A DNA stretch of 64,000 nucleotides from positions 186,001 to 250,000 of the forward strand of contig OZ245023.1 of NCBI GenBank assembly GCA_965223835.1, in the 5' to 3' direction. Source of the DNA: CAVYXZ01 sp965223835. GTDB lineage: Bacteria; Chloroflexota; Anaerolineae; Aggregatilineales; Phototrophicaceae. Every line of letters starts with the position of its first letter. Position 1 is the stretch's first letter. Below are positions 7,908 through 17,941 of this stretch, piece by piece. The position numbers and the translations under genes are program-made. The notes beneath the pieces are model-generated. The model was not told the origin of the DNA and ran no database searches. It was given only the letters and a program-made list of their open reading frames with translations.

Positions 7908-9095
7908 CTAATGCTCATGTTCCATTTTTAACATCCGCCGCTGTGCCGAACCAACGGTCAGCAATAGGACCGCTGCGCCAGCGATCAATCCCAACGCCAT
8001 ACCATACAGCACCACCTGAAAGCCAAGCTGCGTGATAAGCAAGCCGCCAACGACTGGCCCAATCACCTTACCGAGGTTATTCATCATCCCGATCAGGCCC
8101 ATACCTGCGCCCAGTTGGGTCGGTGGTGTCTGACGGGCGACCAGCGCCACCGTCGCCGGGAAGATCATGGCCTGCGCTGCACCGGTAATCAGTGCCGGAA
8201 TCATCAGGCCGACGCCAGTAAATAGTGGCAGACACATCAGCCCAATTCCCAGCAGGGCCATACCGCTGATAATCGCCAGCAGATGTCCGGCCCGATCCCC
8301 CAAGCGCCCGCCCAGCGGTTTCAACAGAATGTGCGCCCCTTCCTGCACCGAGAAGAACAGCCCGACCAGCGCGACATTGGTCCCCGCTGCCAGCGCGTAC
8401 ACCGGCAAAAACGCTTTGACGGTATACAGCGCAACAAACGAACTCGCTTCCAGCGCACCGGCCAGCCAGATCGACGGAATGCGACTACCAATTGCCAGCG
8501 CTGTTGTGACCTGTTGGCGCAAGGGGGGACGGTCTCGAGGTGGCACCTGGACTTCTTTCAGCAGCAATACCGGCACCAACGCCAGGCAACTGAGCAAGCC
8601 GATGATGGTAAATACGGCTGCCGGATCAAGCGTCAGCAGCAGCCACCCCGCCAACGCCGGTCCCACGATGTACCCGCCGCTACGGGCCATGCCAAACCAG
8701 CCCAGACTCTGCGCCACCGAGTGCGGGCGCAGTTCGGCGATGTAAGCCAGCGTCACCGGCCCATAAATCGCCGTTGCCAAACCATGAATGATACGAATGA
8801 AAAATAATTGCTCCGGGGTCGAGACAAACCGATAGAAGAACGGAATCGTGACGAACACCAGCGTCCCCACCAGAAACCAGACCCGCCGCCCCCAACGGTC
8901 GGACAGGATGCCGATGAAGGGTTTCAACACCAATCCAGTGAGTGTCGACACCGCGACGATCACACCCAGAAAGGCATCGGTCGCGCCCAGGGTCGCGGCA
9001 AAAAAGGGCAAGAGCGGCGTCTTGCCCATCTGATAGGCGGACCGCACAATGAAGTCGGCCAACGTGATGTTGATAAAGTCTTTCGAAAACCTCAT
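7908..9095 (-). CDS. MFS transporter
   Basis: Integral membrane protein of 395 residues with about 12 hydrophobic helices and the MFS loop signature between helices 2 and 3 (GILSDRWGRRVWF). Likely a proton-coupled drug or small-solute exporter of the tetracycline/multidrug type; the substrate is not readable. Its ATG overlaps the stop of the upstream BNR protein gene by 4 nt (ATGA), so the two are translationally coupled, an odd pairing of a large propeller protein with a carrier. Confidence 0.88.
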   Translation of the reverse strand: MRFSKDFINITLADFIVRSAYQMGKTPLLPFFAATLGATDAFLGVIVAVSTLTGLVLKPFIGILSDRWGRRVWFLVGTLVFVTIPFFYRFVSTPEQLFFIRIIHGLATAIYGPVTLAYIAELRPHSVAQSLGWFGMARSGGYIVGPALAGWLLLTLDPAAVFTIIGLLSCLALVPVLLLKEVQVPPRDRPPLRQQVTTALAIGSRIPSIWLAGALEASSFVALYTVKAFLPVYALAAGTNVALVGLFFSVQEGAHILLKPLGGRLGDRAGHLLAIISGMALLGIGLMCLPLFTGVGLMIPALITGAAQAMIFPATVALVARQTPPTQLGAGMGLIGMMNNLGKVIGPVVGGLLITQLGFQVVLYGMALGLIAGAAVLLLTVGSAQRRMLKMEHEH

Positions 9096-12000
9096 ACGCG
9101 AATCGCGACCAGTGCCTGATCGGTCAATTCCTGATTAAACGCCGCCAGTTCATTGACTTTGATCGCGGCAAACTGAGTGAGTAGATCGTCGATTTCGGCG
9201 GCGAGTTTCTCATACACGGCGTAAGCCTGATCGGTCGGGCGATAATCGCCACAACTGACAACCGCTGGCAGCCCGGCGAGTTTGCGTGTCACCTGGATGC
9301 CCTGATTGGTCATGCCCGGCCAACCGTCAGGTAAGTCCGGGTAGATCAGGGCGGATTCAATACCCTTGATCTGATGGCGGATGGTGACGGCACTGCTGCT
9401 GAGATCCGCCGTGTCAGCATTAGCTTCCAGCCGCGTGGCCCAATCATCAAGCTGTGCCCGCAACTGACGCATCTCATTGATAGCCGCGTTCGCTTCGGAT
9501 AATTTGTCCCGGATTTGCAGGTGCAAGTCGAACTGTGCTTGCAGATCTGCTTGATTACCAGTGGCATTCGGGTCGGCGACGATCTTGAACGTTTCCGTGA
9601 GCACCGTACCGCCGGCTGTCAGGCGCACCTGATAGCTGCCCGGCACCGCTACGGGTCCATCAACTGGTCCGGCTTGCGGATCGTTGGCCGCCAACCGCGT
9701 CGCTTCTTCATACCGCAAGTCCCAGATGAATCGATTCCAGCCCGCATTCGCTGTCGCCAGTTGGGGCTTTGGGGTATCGTCCGGGGTAGCGTTTGGCACC
9801 GGCTCCCCTTCCCGACTGGTAAACGTACGGACAACCTGACCAGCAGCGTCCAGAAAGTCGAGCTTAATCGGTGATTCAGGTGCTTCATTGAGATGATATG
9901 TAATGACCGCACCGCGTGGTGGATTCTCACCCGAATCCAGGTAGCGATTGACGTCGACATTTTCGTCGTTGGTCGTTTGGGTATATGCGGCGACCACGCC
10001 CATTACCGGTACATAGTTTTTGCCCACCGCGCCACCGAACGCTCGTTCAAATATGCGCGGCATAATCCGCACAGTATCTCGTGGCTGGAACAGATGCGCA
10101 GCCTGTTGTTGAATGGCGTCCGTCATTTGATGTAACGGCGTCAAATCATCCAGGATCCAGAAGGACCGACCATGCGTCGCCGCGATCAGATCGTTGTCCT
10201 TAATCAACAGATCATGAATGGGGGCAACCGGCAGGTTTAGCTGGAATGACTGCCAGTTCTGGCCGCCATGAAATGACAGATACAACCCGGTTTCGGTCCC
10301 GGCATACAACAAGCCCGCCCGTTGGGTATCTTCCCGAATGACCCGGGTAAAATCATGATCGGGAATGCCGCTCACAATCGTCGTCCACGTCTGGCCGTAA
10401 TCCGTTGTCTTGTAGAGATACGGCGCATAATCATCCAGCTTGTATTTCGTCGCGGCCAGATAAGCGGTGGCAGCATCATGTGGCGACAGCTCAATACAGC
10501 TAATCATCGCCCGGTCAGGCAGGTCCGGCGGCGTAATCGCTGTCCAGTTCGCACCCGCGTCTTTTGAGATATGCAGCAGACCATCATCGGAACCCGCCCA
10601 CAGCACACCTGGCTCATGCGCCGATTCGGCAAAAGCAAACACGGTCGCGTAGACTTCAGCGCCCACCGAATCACGGTTGATGGGTCCGCCCGACGGTTGC
10701 AGGGTTTCCGGGTCGGCACGGGTCAAATCCGGGCTGATCGGTTCCCACGATTGGCCTTCGTTGGTCGTCTTGAAAACGATGTTGCCCGCTGCGTACAGCA
10801 CGTTCGGGTCATGGGGCGAGATGACAATCGGGTATGTCCAGGCAAAACGATAGGTGTGTGCTGCCGCGCCTTCGCCGCTCATGAGTTCGGGCCAGGTGGT
10901 AATCAGCCGAATCTGGCCGGTGCTGTGATCGTAGCGTTGCAGGGCGTTACCCCCGCCCGGCGAACTGCCAATTGCACCCACATAGACAATATCCGGGTTG
11001 TCGGGACGCACCGTGATATAACCGCTCTCGCCGGTCCCCGCCCGGTAGCAATCGGCCCAGGTGATCGAGGTGGCGTTGCTGCGACTGGGCACGCTGATGC
11101 TGCTGTTATCCTGCTGCGTGCCATAAACGCGATACGGCTCACGGGTATCAGCGGCAACGTGGTAGAACTGCGCGGTGGGTTGATTGTACACCGTTGACCA
11201 CGTGGCCCCGCCATTGAGCGTAACGCAGGCCCCGCCGTCATTGCCCTGCACCATCCACTGCGGATTATGCGGATTAATCCACAGGTCATGATTGTCGCCG
11301 TGCGGGGTGCCAATTTGCACGTAAGTTTTGCCGCCATCAATCGATTTCCACAGCTTGAGGTTGTTCACCCAGACCGTATCGCCATCGTGAGGATCGGGTG
11401 TGAGATGCATGTAATACCACGCCCGTGAGATGAGTTGATTATTGGCCGCGATGTAATCCCAGGTCGCGCCATAATCATCAGAGCGGTACATGCCGCCATA
11501 TTCCGATTCGATCAAGGCCCACACGCGCCCCGGCTTGGCTGGTGAGGCTGCGACACCAATCTTGCCCATCACGCCCGGCGGCAGGCCTTTATTACGCGAA
11601 ATATCGGTCCAGGTATCGCCGCCATCCTCGGATTTCCAAAGGCCGCTATCGGGTCCGCCGCTGGAGATCTGCCAGAAATTGCGATATGCCTCCCAGATGG
11701 TGGCGTAGATGATACGCGGATTGTTGGCGTCAATCGACAGGTCAACCGCCCCGGCTTTGTCGCTCTTGTAAAGGACGTGTTCCCAGGTCTTGCCCCCATC
11801 GACCGTGCGGTAGACGCCGCGTTCGTAATTCTCGCCAAAGGCATGGCCCAGCGCCGCGACATAAACGATGTCGGGATTGGTGGGATGAATTCGAATTTTC
11901 CCGATATGTCGGGTATCAGCCAGCCCGACGTGATCCCAGGTGCGCCCGGCATCCGTCGATTTGTAGACACCGTCGCCGTGTGACACATCAATCCGAATCG

Positions 12001-12259
12001 TCGCCTCGCCCATCCCGGCGTAGATCACGTTGGGGTCCGATTCCGCGACGGCCAACGCCCCCACCGACGCGGTGTTCAGGAAGCCATCCGAGACGTTTTC
12101 CCAGAAGGTCCCGGCGTCCTCGGTCTTCCAGATGCCGCCCGCGCAGGCTCCGAAATAATACACGCCGGGCTGCTGTGGATCACCCGCCACCGCCACCACG
12201 CGTCCACCTCGAAACGGACCAATACAGCGCCATTCCAACAAACCATTGAAGTCAACCAT
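9092..12259 (-). CDS. Giant BNR/sortilin-like beta-propeller protein
   Basis: Protein of 1055 residues. At least ten BNR/Asp-box motifs (S/T-x-D-x-G-x-T-W: STDAGRTW, TVDGGKTW, SEDGGDTW, TLNGGATW, TTDYGQTW, SFHGGQNW) run from about residue 50 to 680, predicting one or two beta-propellers as in sialidase-like and sortilin-like proteins. The C-terminal 300 residues include an Ig/FnIII-like part (VPGSYQVRLTAGG) and a helical tail. The catalytic Arg triad of true sialidases is not recognised. No signal peptide is seen. ATG 12259 is chosen for the AGGAGCG upstream; an in-frame start at 12286 is possible. The stop overlaps the MFS gene start. Family members are usually annotated glycosyl hydrolase, but the activity here is unproven. 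Confidence 0.85.
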   Translation of the reverse strand: MVDFNGLLEWRCIGPFRGGRVVAVAGDPQQPGVYYFGACAGGIWKTEDAGTFWENVSDGFLNTASVGALAVAESDPNVIYAGMGEATIRIDVSHGDGVYKSTDAGRTWDHVGLADTRHIGKIRIHPTNPDIVYVAALGHAFGENYERGVYRTVDGGKTWEHVLYKSDKAGAVDLSIDANNPRIIYATIWEAYRNFWQISSGGPDSGLWKSEDGGDTWTDISRNKGLPPGVMGKIGVAASPAKPGRVWALIESEYGGMYRSDDYGATWDYIAANNQLISRAWYYMHLTPDPHDGDTVWVNNLKLWKSIDGGKTYVQIGTPHGDNHDLWINPHNPQWMVQGNDGGACVTLNGGATWSTVYNQPTAQFYHVAADTREPYRVYGTQQDNSSISVPSRSNATSITWADCYRAGTGESGYITVRPDNPDIVYVGAIGSSPGGGNALQRYDHSTGQIRLITTWPELMSGEGAAAHTYRFAWTYPIVISPHDPNVLYAAGNIVFKTTNEGQSWEPISPDLTRADPETLQPSGGPINRDSVGAEVYATVFAFAESAHEPGVLWAGSDDGLLHISKDAGANWTAITPPDLPDRAMISCIELSPHDAATAYLAATKYKLDDYAPYLYKTTDYGQTWTTIVSGIPDHDFTRVIREDTQRAGLLYAGTETGLYLSFHGGQNWQSFQLNLPVAPIHDLLIKDNDLIAATHGRSFWILDDLTPLHQMTDAIQQQAAHLFQPRDTVRIMPRIFERAFGGAVGKNYVPVMGVVAAYTQTTNDENVDVNRYLDSGENPPRGAVITYHLNEAPESPIKLDFLDAAGQVVRTFTSREGEPVPNATPDDTPKPQLATANAGWNRFIWDLRYEEATRLAANDPQAGPVDGPVAVPGSYQVRLTAGGTVLTETFKIVADPNATGNQADLQAQFDLHLQIRDKLSEANAAINEMRQLRAQLDDWATRLEANADTADLSSSAVTIRHQIKGIESALIYPDLPDGWPGMTNQGIQVTRKLAGLPAVVSCGDYRPTDQAYAVYEKLAAEIDDLLTQFAAIKVNELAAFNQELTDQALVAIRV

Positions 12260-12439
12260 AATTCGCTCCTGATGAAGTTCGAGCATCCATAGCCGCGATT
12301 ATCACACAACCAAACCCCGGATGCAGTGTTCAATTGTCCCTACAACCCACGTCGAATATGGGTTCACAGGACGTATTAATTTGATTAGGCTGCGACTTTA
12401 GCTCACATGCGGACGGCGGTCAACTCAGGTGGTGTTAGG

Positions 12440-13652
12440 TAGGGCGATTGCATATCAAACCTTTACGGACATACGACCTTGAGCAGATAGGTGTTGTCCC
12501 AACCAGCCATTTTGCGTTTGGCGGCGATGCCCACCTTGACCGAGGTCTCTTGCTTGAGCAGGTTGAGGGCCATGTGGCGCAGAACCGCCATATTCTGTGG
12601 GGCATGATCCTTACGGATGCGTGACTCGTCCTCCCGAAAAGCGATGTCGAGCACCCAATGTAAGCCGTTTTCGATCTGCCAGTGCTCTCGAATACGCTTG
12701 AGGAAGGCGTGTGCTGAAGCCGACCAACTACTGATGAAGTAGCGCACCGAGACCTCGGTTTTCTTCGGTGTGATGCGAACGGTCAACAGTTTCACCAGCG
12801 TCGTCAACTTCGGCCAGACACCGCCTCGTCGTAGATAGGTGCGATAATCCGGTTCCGATACGACCCAACACTGGCGTATTTCACAGCGGTCATGCCCCTC
12901 AGACCCCTGTTTGGCGGTGTCAAAGGCGACAGCGGCATAGTTTTCGGCTTCAAATCCATCGAAAAGCATCACCATGTCTTCATACAGTGTGCCTTGGTTC
13001 GCTTTCACTGGCAGAATGTAGTCTGCCTGGGCTTTGACAATCTTCTGGGCGATGTCGCTGTGGGTTCCCATCGCATCAATGGTCACGAGACACCCGGTGA
13101 TTTCCAACACCGAAAGCAGTTCAGGGATCGCCGTGATTTCATTCGATTTCTCATCGACTTTCGTCTGCCCTAATACCATCCGGTTTTCTCCTGCCCAAGC
13201 GCTGACCATCCAAATCCCGTCGCGTTCATGCGGCTTATCTTGGCTGCGCCGCAGCTTTTTGCCATCCAGAGACACCAATTGTCCTGCTGTCAGCTCACAG
13301 ATATGCTGTGTCCAGGCAATAAACTGAACTTGGAATTGCTCGGCATCCAGCCAACGAAAGACCCGCCCGAACGTGTCGTGTGATGGAATCCCGTTTTTCA
13401 AATCCAGAAATGTGCCTAACCACGCCTGCTTGGCCTTGCCATAGCATTCAATATCCACCCAGGTATCGGCACCACAGATGACACCCAATATAGCAATGGT
13501 GATGACATTGATGAGTGGATGCTTCTGGTTCTTTTCAATGCGTGGATCGTCCAGTTCCGCAAAGTATGCGAGTATACTCGTCTCTGGCAGCATGGCAGTC
13601 CCTTTTTTGACTACCATTATCCTTCATTGAGATTTGATATGCGATTGCCCTA
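12440..13652 (-). mobile_element. ISAs1-family insertion sequence, complete
   Basis: A 1213-bp element with 20-bp imperfect terminal repeats (12440-12459 TAGGGCGATTGCATATCAAA; the other end, 13633-13652, matches at 18 of 20) and a single transposase gene. A 10-bp direct repeat TGGTGTTAGG flanks it at 12430-12439 and 13653-13662. The perfect duplication and intact transposase suggest a recent insertion into intergenic DNA. Confidence 0.93.
12463..13617 (-). CDS. ISAs1-family transposase
   Basis: DDE transposase of 384 residues, full length for the family. The N-terminal part (AYFAELDDPRIEKNQKHPL) is the DDE_Tnp_1-associated domain typical of ISAs1. Catalytic acidic residues lie in LVSLDGKKLR, VTIDAMGTHS and HWQIENGLHWVLDIAF. 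ATG 13617 has GAAGGAT five bases upstream. It fills nearly the whole element. Intact and probably active. Confidence 0.95.
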   Translation of the reverse strand: MVVKKGTAMLPETSILAYFAELDDPRIEKNQKHPLINVITIAILGVICGADTWVDIECYGKAKQAWLGTFLDLKNGIPSHDTFGRVFRWLDAEQFQVQFIAWTQHICELTAGQLVSLDGKKLRRSQDKPHERDGIWMVSAWAGENRMVLGQTKVDEKSNEITAIPELLSVLEITGCLVTIDAMGTHSDIAQKIVKAQADYILPVKANQGTLYEDMVMLFDGFEAENYAAVAFDTAKQGSEGHDRCEIRQCWVVSEPDYRTYLRRGGVWPKLTTLVKLLTVRITPKKTEVSVRYFISSWSASAHAFLKRIREHWQIENGLHWVLDIAFREDESRIRKDHAPQNMAVLRHMALNLLKQETSVKVGIAAKRKMAGWDNTYLLKVVCP

Positions 13653-13814
13653 TGGTGTTAGGTGGTTGAAGTGATTCAAAGCGGAAATTAGTTTAGACTC
13701 GCTATACGCCCACCTGTCCAGCCAGACTCCCCGCATTCATTTTTTGCATCACCAATCGGTTCGGGTTCGTCTGAAGCGAAACCGGTTATAATAGAGGAAA
13801 AGGAGCTTGATCGA

Positions 13815-14420
13815 ATGGTTGCGGCGCAAACCGATAATCTACCGCCCATGTCCGAGGCGGAATATCTGGCATTTGCGGACGAGCAGGAGTGCAAATACGA
13901 GTACCTGGCGGGCACGGTCTACGCGATGACGGGCGGCAGCGTCCGGCATGGGGTGATTACTGCTGGCGTCAGCACCCATCTCAGCAATCTGCTGCTGGAC
14001 CACGATTGCAGCGTGACCAGCCCTGATGTTCGGGTGTATATCACCAGCAGACAGGCCTATCGTTACCCCGATGTGACCGTCTTCTGGGGGACACCGGACT
14101 ATCTGCCGGGGCGCATGGATACGATCACCAACCCGGTGCTGCTGGCCGAGATTCTGTCACCCGGCACCGCCCTTGTGGACCGGAATGACAAACTGGCAGA
14201 TTATACTCAGATCGAGAGCCTGCAAGCCTACCTGCTGGTTGCCCAGGCTGAACCGAAAGTTGAGGTGTTCCGGCGACATGTGGCAGGCCAATGGCTCTAT
14301 GAATACGTCACCGGCATGAACGCGCTGATTGATGTGCCGGTGTTGGGCGCAGAATTACGGCTGTCCCTGGCACAAATTTACCGACGGGTTCAATGGGATG
14401 TCGCTGGCGATGACGAATAA
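13815..14420 (+). CDS. Uma2 family (DUF820) endonuclease-like protein
   Basis: Protein of 201 residues with the PD-(D/E)xK fold signature of the Uma2 family: YPDVTVF, LLAEILSP and the DRNDKLADYTQIESLQAYLLV region supply the Asp, Glu and Lys. AAAGGAG precedes ATG 13815 by about nine bases. The family is hugely expanded in cyanobacteria and Chloroflexota, and its biological role is unsettled; nuclease activity is inferred from fold only. It sits just to the right of the ISAs1 element and is intact. A second member is at 54143-54697. Confidence 0.9.
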   Translation: MVAAQTDNLPPMSEAEYLAFADEQECKYEYLAGTVYAMTGGSVRHGVITAGVSTHLSNLLLDHDCSVTSPDVRVYITSRQAYRYPDVTVFWGTPDYLPGRMDTITNPVLLAEILSPGTALVDRNDKLADYTQIESLQAYLLVAQAEPKVEVFRRHVAGQWLYEYVTGMNALIDVPVLGAELRLSLAQIYRRVQWDVAGDDE

Positions 14421-14680
14421 ACTGCCTGATTGCTGATCAATCTTCTTAAATTTCAATATGTACAAGTGAGTCTAATGCGGAACAACTCCAGAAACTGTAG
14501 ACGGATTTATCAAGGGATAGTCGAAAGAACAGGTACCCGGAAAATTCTATAACTGCTCTTTTAACGCTGATTGATGGTCACCCAGTCCTCGACAATTTAA
14601 CCATTTTCCTCACAGACGGGTAAGCTTAGGGGGGTCTCAACTCAACACCGTAGCGAGATGAAGCGAAAACTTGGAGGATA

Positions 14681-15040
14681 TCATTTTGGTACTTCGCGCT
14701 TGAGCAGGGTGCCTGAGCGGATGCGAGAGCAACTTAGACGTTCAACAGTCAATGATGCATCATTATCGAAGATGAAAACCTGTGAATTAGGGGAATAACC
14801 CAACAAGATCGTTTCCTCCCACTCCCAGGTTGGCAAGGTTCTGAAGCAACGTTTTCCCGCCAGGTTCAGACTCAAATTGCGCTGTGCATCCATGACCTGG
14901 GCGGCACTCTGGTAGTTGTATTCCTGATAGATGGTGACGATATCGACTTCACGCAAAGAGCCGACCGCTAACGTCGTCACGATCAGTAGACAACTTGTAC
15001 ATACCAGAATCAAAGCGCCTTGCAGAAGAATTCTCATCAT
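14681..15040 (-). CDS. Small signal-anchored protein with one TolB-like blade, paired with STAND-LuxR regulator
   Basis: Protein of 119 residues: one N-terminal hydrophobic helix (ILLQGALILVCTSCLLIVTTL), then a short outside domain. It aligns by eye with the protein at 38256-38564 over about 70 residues: D..T.YQE, D..R...L.L.G.RCF..LP.W, and a final RL-C, including two shared Cys. The pattern resembles a single PD40/TolB propeller blade. It lies 93 nt behind the STAND-LuxR gene on the same strand, the same arrangement as its paralogue. Possible role: envelope partner or output of the regulator (inference). Start ATG ATG at 15040-15035 after GGTGGA. Confidence 0.65.
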   Translation of the reverse strand: MMRILLQGALILVCTSCLLIVTTLAVGSLREVDIVTIYQEYNYQSAAQVMDAQRNLSLNLAGKRCFRTLPTWEWEETILLGYSPNSQVFIFDNDASLTVERLSCSRIRSGTLLKREVPK

Positions 15041-15133
15041 CCGTCCACCAAGACTCGTGTCAATCCGACTATACGGTTGAGGTATGCAGTTTGTCGTCTA
15101 CCCAGCGGTTAGAGATGTGGTTGGGTTTCGGGT

Positions 15134-17740
15134 TCAGAGCAGGTCGAGTTCCGCAGCACGTTGTGTGGCATGGAACCGATCATCGGCGGCCAGTTTGCTG
15201 TAGATTCGGTTGGTATGGCTCTTGACCGTACCGATAGTGATGAACAGACGCTCGGCAATCTGCGGATTGGTCAGGCCACCGGCCAGAAGCGCCAAAACCT
15301 CAAGCTCACGGGGGGTAAGTGGGATAGGCAGTGCCTCATTGGCCGATGCCTGACGAGCACTCTGATTAGATAAGTCATTATAGACCAGATCATCAAGCGC
15401 TGCTAATCCTGCTGCCAAAGTCAACTGTGTGCCGCGCGCCCAGACAGACTCATATTCGGTTTCGCCAAGCGTTTGTTCCAGTGCGACCCGTAAACGCCCT
15501 AGCAGCGGCCACTTTGCCATCCAGCCAGAAGCCTCGACGGGATGGGTAAAGGCCAGTGCCAGCAGTTCAACGGCCCGCACCGGCTGACCCTGGTGTGCCA
15601 GGATGACCGCGCCAATAGGCAGGCAGGCGATGCTACCGACTTGACCGAAAAAGGTGGTCAGGTGGTCTGAGGCGATTGCCAGATGATGTCCTGCGGCGTC
15701 ATAATCCTCTAGACCGCACGACGCGATGGCTAAACCCCAGGCGGCCACACGAGCAACAGCGACGATATGCCCGTCTGAAGCGGCTTGCCGGCATAACCTT
15801 CGCCCTTCCAGATAGTCTTCGTCCATGCAAGCAAGCAGACCAAGTGCAATTAGAGTCCAGCCGATAGCGGGCGCTTCTTCGCTTAGCATACCCATCCTGT
15901 AGGCTTCTTCAGCAGCGGTACGGGCCTGGGAGAAATCTCCTTGAATGAAATAGACCTTGTGTGCTAAGTGAGCCAAGCCATCCGCCACCATATGCTGGTT
16001 TCCGATGTCGTGCGCCAACGTAATCTGCTGGCGATATAAGCGCTCACCTTCGGCAAAGTCACCTGATCGAACTGAATTCAGGGCGGCGATAGTCAGCAGC
16101 CAGGCGGTTCCAACTTGATTGCCAATCTCGCGGTTTATACTGAGTGCCTCCTCGCCATAGCGCCAGAACCTTTCCCAGGTTCCCTCGATGTAGAATACCT
16201 CGACCTGCCGTTGCCGTAATGCTTCTGCCAGCGCATATCGATCACCCAACTGACGATAGATTTCAAGGCCGTGGTCTATCAGTGTCGCTGCCAGGTCACG
16301 ATCATGATTTTCGGCTGCGAATCGACCAATCCGCATCAAGCAAAAGGCGGTTTCGGCAAGATCATTAACACGCTGGGCAATCTGGAGGGCGGTTTCGAGT
16401 TGTGTTCGCGAGTCGTTCATGGCGGCGGCTCGTGCCAACAAGCGCCCCCATAAGTGCTGAGTTTCTTCATTTCGCGCTGGCGCGTAACACTGCTCAGCAT
16501 ACCGAAAGAGTGCAGCGGCCTCATGTTCGCGGTTGCAGGCATGACAATATATCCACAAGCCGTCAATCATCTGAGCTGTGATCTTGTCATCCTTGTGGCG
16601 AGCCGCCCAATACCAAACCGTTCGCACGTTCTCGTAGTCGGCGTGGATTTCAGCAATCGCGTCGAGTTGCCTCCTCCCTTTCAAATCCTCGACCCGGCGC
16701 TGCATAAACGCCGCATAATAATGCCGGTAGGCTTCGCTAACGCTTTCGTCGCCAACTGCTTGGAGGCATGTTTCGGCATACTGTCGCACGACTTCCTGTA
16801 GATCATAACGGCCCTCATCGTCGGTACGGACCAATGACTTATCGATCAAGGATGCCAGCATTTGCAGCGAAGCTCGAGCAACCTGCTGTGCCGCCTCCAC
16901 CGTAAACCCGCCGCAGAAAACCGCAAGGCGTGGAAAGACTATCTGTTCCTCGGTGGTCAGCAATTGCCACGAGTGATCTAAAACTACACTCATACTCCGG
17001 TGGCGCTCAGGTGTGTCTCGATGGCGAGTCGTCAGCATATCAATGCTGCGCTGAATCTCGTCGGCAATCGCCAAACAGGACATGGCCCGCACCCAGGTTG
17101 CTGCCAATTCCAGCGCCAGGGGCAAGCCGTCCACCAACCTGCAAATACGAATCACCGAGTCCCAGTTGGCATCGAACGCGAAAGTTGGCTTTGCCTGTTG
17201 TGCCCGTTCCACGAACAACTGTACCGCGCTGTAAGTGTCGGGCGTTTCGGCACCATCTTTTGGCACGTTCAGGCCAGCTACCGGCCACACCTGTTCGGCC
17301 TGCAAGTTCAACCGCTCACGAGAGGTAGTTAGGACCTTGACGTGCGGGGCGGTGGTAAGAATGTCAGTTACGAGGTGTGCGCCATCTAGCAGATGCTCGA
17401 AGTTGTCGAGGAGGAGTAGGAGATGTTTTTTACGTAGATAGTCGAGGAGGTGTTGTCGAGGCTCTACGTTACCAATCAGTTGCACGGGTAGCACGTCGAT
17501 AATGGCCGTCATGATGTTGACTGATGAGGACAGCGGTTGCAGCGGAACGAAGTAAATTCCATCGCCGAACTTGGTCTGCCGAGCAAACTCGACTGCCAAT
17601 CGCGTTTTGCCGATGCCGCCGGGGCCGACCAGCGACAACAACCGACAGTTAGGATTACTGAAGAGTTGGCTCAGTTCGGCAATTTCAGCATCACGGCCTA
17701 TAAAAGTTGTGGGAAATACCGGTAAACTGGTGTCAACCAT
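15134..17740 (-). CDS. STAND (NB-ARC) ATPase with TPR region and C-terminal LuxR HTH
   Basis: Cytosolic transcriptional regulator of 868 residues. Order of parts: NB-ARC ATPase with Walker A (LVGPGGIGKTRLA, near residue 38), Walker B (LLLLLDNFEHLL) and the sensor stretch VLTTSRERL; a winged-helix and TPR-like middle (320-770); and a LuxR-type HTH at the end (LTPRELEVLALLAGGLTN, then IGTVKSHTNRIYSKL). The architecture is that of MalT/AfsR-like switches, which oligomerise on ligand binding and activate promoters. ATG 17740 is preferred to TTG 17773. A second regulator of the same build is at 38664-41252, and both are followed by a small anchored protein. Inducer unknown. Confidence 0.92.
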   Translation of the reverse strand: MVDTSLPVFPTTFIGRDAEIAELSQLFSNPNCRLLSLVGPGGIGKTRLAVEFARQTKFGDGIYFVPLQPLSSSVNIMTAIIDVLPVQLIGNVEPRQHLLDYLRKKHLLLLLDNFEHLLDGAHLVTDILTTAPHVKVLTTSRERLNLQAEQVWPVAGLNVPKDGAETPDTYSAVQLFVERAQQAKPTFAFDANWDSVIRICRLVDGLPLALELAATWVRAMSCLAIADEIQRSIDMLTTRHRDTPERHRSMSVVLDHSWQLLTTEEQIVFPRLAVFCGGFTVEAAQQVARASLQMLASLIDKSLVRTDDEGRYDLQEVVRQYAETCLQAVGDESVSEAYRHYYAAFMQRRVEDLKGRRQLDAIAEIHADYENVRTVWYWAARHKDDKITAQMIDGLWIYCHACNREHEAAALFRYAEQCYAPARNEETQHLWGRLLARAAAMNDSRTQLETALQIAQRVNDLAETAFCLMRIGRFAAENHDRDLAATLIDHGLEIYRQLGDRYALAEALRQRQVEVFYIEGTWERFWRYGEEALSINREIGNQVGTAWLLTIAALNSVRSGDFAEGERLYRQQITLAHDIGNQHMVADGLAHLAHKVYFIQGDFSQARTAAEEAYRMGMLSEEAPAIGWTLIALGLLACMDEDYLEGRRLCRQAASDGHIVAVARVAAWGLAIASCGLEDYDAAGHHLAIASDHLTTFFGQVGSIACLPIGAVILAHQGQPVRAVELLALAFTHPVEASGWMAKWPLLGRLRVALEQTLGETEYESVWARGTQLTLAAGLAALDDLVYNDLSNQSARQASANEALPIPLTPRELEVLALLAGGLTNPQIAERLFITIGTVKSHTNRIYSKLAADDRFHATQRAAELDLL

Positions 17741-17941
17741 TCTTCGTATCCCGTTCGGTTGTTTTACAAACAAAATGGGAAATCGTGAGTTAACCGATTA
17801 TCTTTGGTGCCCTTTGGATAGGTTGAGAAGAGGATTATATGTAAGCCTGCCCGGAGAACGTCTCATCTGCAACCCTTTCACACGAATTGATATGTCGCTT
17901 AAGTACAAGCCTTCACCGCAACACATCTTCTATACGTCGTG

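Noticed and set aside
8167..8807. Two long plus-strand frames opposite the MFS gene
   Set aside because: Antisense to a clear membrane protein; composition (Arg/Gln/Pro-rich) is typical of shadow frames in GC-rich DNA.
12430..13662. Disruption of a gene by the ISAs1 element
   Set aside because: Joining the flanks across the 10-bp duplication gives no recognisable coding frame; the insertion looks intergenic.
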